A stretch of 7,310 bases of DNA from Chitinophagaceae bacterium (GTDB lineage Bacteria; Bacteroidota; Bacteroidia; Chitinophagales; Chitinophagaceae), in assembly GCA_025924755.1 (NCBI GenBank), contig JAICHT010000178.1, positions 1 to 7,310 of the forward strand. Reading direction: 5' to 3'. The translations under genes and the position numbers were made by a program. Shown here piece by piece: positions 6,381 through 7,310 of this stretch. Numbering within the stretch: the stretch's first letter is position 1; the number at the start of each line of letters is the position of its first letter. The notes under the pieces were generated by a model, which made no database searches, was not told the origin of the DNA, and saw only the letters and a list, made by a program, of their open reading frames with translations.

Positions 6381-7310
6381 ATGAAGCATTTTTTTATATC
6401 ATACAAAAACCCGCTTACGGTTGTCATTTTTATGATCATTGCCGGAGGGTTATTTGTATACGGTAAATTGCAAACCTCGCTGTTCCCGGAAATTACGTTT
6501 CCGAAGATTAAGATCATTGCTGACGCCGGGTTGCAGCCGGTAAATAAAATGATGGTTACTGTAACCAAGCCGCTGGAAAATGCTATCAAGCAAGTGCCCG
6601 AGCTAGCTGATATCCGCAGTACTACCAGCCGTGGAAGTTGCGAGATATCGGCTTTTATGGACTGGAACGCCAATATTGACTTAAGCTTGCAGCGCATCGA
6701 ATCGAAAATTGCTGAAATACGAAATGATCTTCCAGCGGATGTGCAGATTACAACGGAAAGAATGAACCCTTCCATATTGCCTGTAATTGGTTACAGCCTC
6801 GAAACCAATAGCAGCAGCAATACGCCCATTGATATGAAGCAACTGGCATTATATACCATAAAGCCATTTTTATCGCAAGTGCCTGGTATTGCCGAAGTGC
6901 GTATCATTGGCGGTAAACAAAAGGAATATTGGCTTACGCTGAATATACAAAAAATGAGCACCTTATCCATAACGCCGGAGGTGCTTTCCACTGCTTTAAA
7001 TCAAACCAATTTTATTCAATCAAATGGATATATATCAGATTACCGCCTGTTATATTTGACTGTTACTGATGCAACGGTTCATTCGTTGGATGAATTAAAG
7101 AACCTGATAATTGCTAATAATGGAAAAAGAATCGTGCAACTAAAAGATATTGCCGATGCTACTATCAGTCCGGGCATAGAGTATACAAAGATCAATGCCA
7201 ATGGCCATGCAGGTGTGTTGGTCGCTATCATCAAGCAGCCTAATTCTAACCTCGTTGATGTTTCTACGGCTATGAAAGAAAAGGTGGCCGATCTGCAAAA
7301 AATTCTTCCA
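6381..7310 (+). CDS. RND efflux permease, N-terminal part (truncated by window end)
   Basis: Inner-membrane proton-driven pump of the RND superfamily. The frame stays open for 310 codons to the window edge; a full protein is usually about 1,000-1,050 residues. ATG 6381 is preceded by an in-frame TAA at 6375-6377, which fixes the earliest start. Residues 1-11 (MKHFFISYKNP) and the hydrophobic segment about 12-29 are the usual RND N-terminus and TM1. LFPEITFPKI (34-43) and VTKPLENAIKQVPEL (61-75) match the conserved start of the first porter subdomain. PFLSQVPGIAEVRIIGG (162-178) marks the second porter region, VQLKDIADA (252-260) the return from the docking insertion, and GVLVAIIKQPNSNLVDVS (278-295) the segment before TM2. 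Substrate class (drug or metal) cannot be decided because the proton-relay helices lie beyond the window. It is the third gene after channel and adaptor, 43 bp downstream. Confidence 0.92.
   Translation, partial: MKHFFISYKNPLTVVIFMIIAGGLFVYGKLQTSLFPEITFPKIKIIADAGLQPVNKMMVTVTKPLENAIKQVPELADIRSTTSRGSCEISAFMDWNANIDLSLQRIESKIAEIRNDLPADVQITTERMNPSILPVIGYSLETNSSSNTPIDMKQLALYTIKPFLSQVPGIAEVRIIGGKQKEYWLTLNIQKMSTLSITPEVLSTALNQTNFIQSNGYISDYRLLYLTVTDATVHSLDELKNLIIANNGKRIVQLKDIADATISPGIEYTKINANGHAGVLVAIIKQPNSNLVDVSTAMKEKVADLQKILP

Noticed and set aside
6356..6775. 139-codon open frame on the minus strand over the permease
   Set aside because: The plus strand here encodes conserved RND residues from ATG 6381 onward; the reverse frame is a by-product.

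Overview
The window reads as chromosomal DNA of a Bacteroidota bacterium, probably from the Chitinophagaceae or a close relative. The support is moderate AT-richness, exported proteins with short signal peptides ending in xAQ (HAQ, NAQ, CAQ), a lipobox of the SSC type, start codons preceded by AT-rich sequence rather than a Shine-Dalgarno site, and family variants that I recognise as common in this phylum. The family placement is inference.

Left part (1-3975): two overlapping genes for membrane PAP2-type phosphatases (71-700 and 672-1259) run rightward. They meet, 17 bp apart, a leftward gene for an exported YncE-type beta-propeller protein (1277-2272). After a 161-bp divergent intergenic region comes a rightward gene for a polytopic GT39/ArnT-like glycosyltransferase (2434-3975). 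Polyprenyl or lipid A phosphatases and a polyprenyl-phosphate-sugar-dependent glycosyltransferase would both act on envelope lipids at the periplasmic face of the inner membrane. A shared job in lipid A or glycan modification is plausible but unproven.

A 161-bp gap (3976-4136) follows the glycosyltransferase and holds a clear two-part inverted repeat (3988-4047).

Right part (4137-7310): a compact efflux operon in the order TolC-like outer-membrane channel, lipoprotein periplasmic adaptor, RND permease. The permease is cut by the window end (310 codons present, no stop). Together they would form a tripartite proton-driven exporter. The notable point is that the adaptor has almost no alpha-helical hairpin between its two lipoyl half-motifs.

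No rRNA, tRNA, CRISPR array, insertion sequence or phage gene was seen. No gene-free stretch exceeds about 161 bp. Most of the window looks like ordinary envelope and transport genes. I do not see a convincing wholly new system; the best leads are the hairpin-poor adaptor with its divergent permease, and the inverted repeat.
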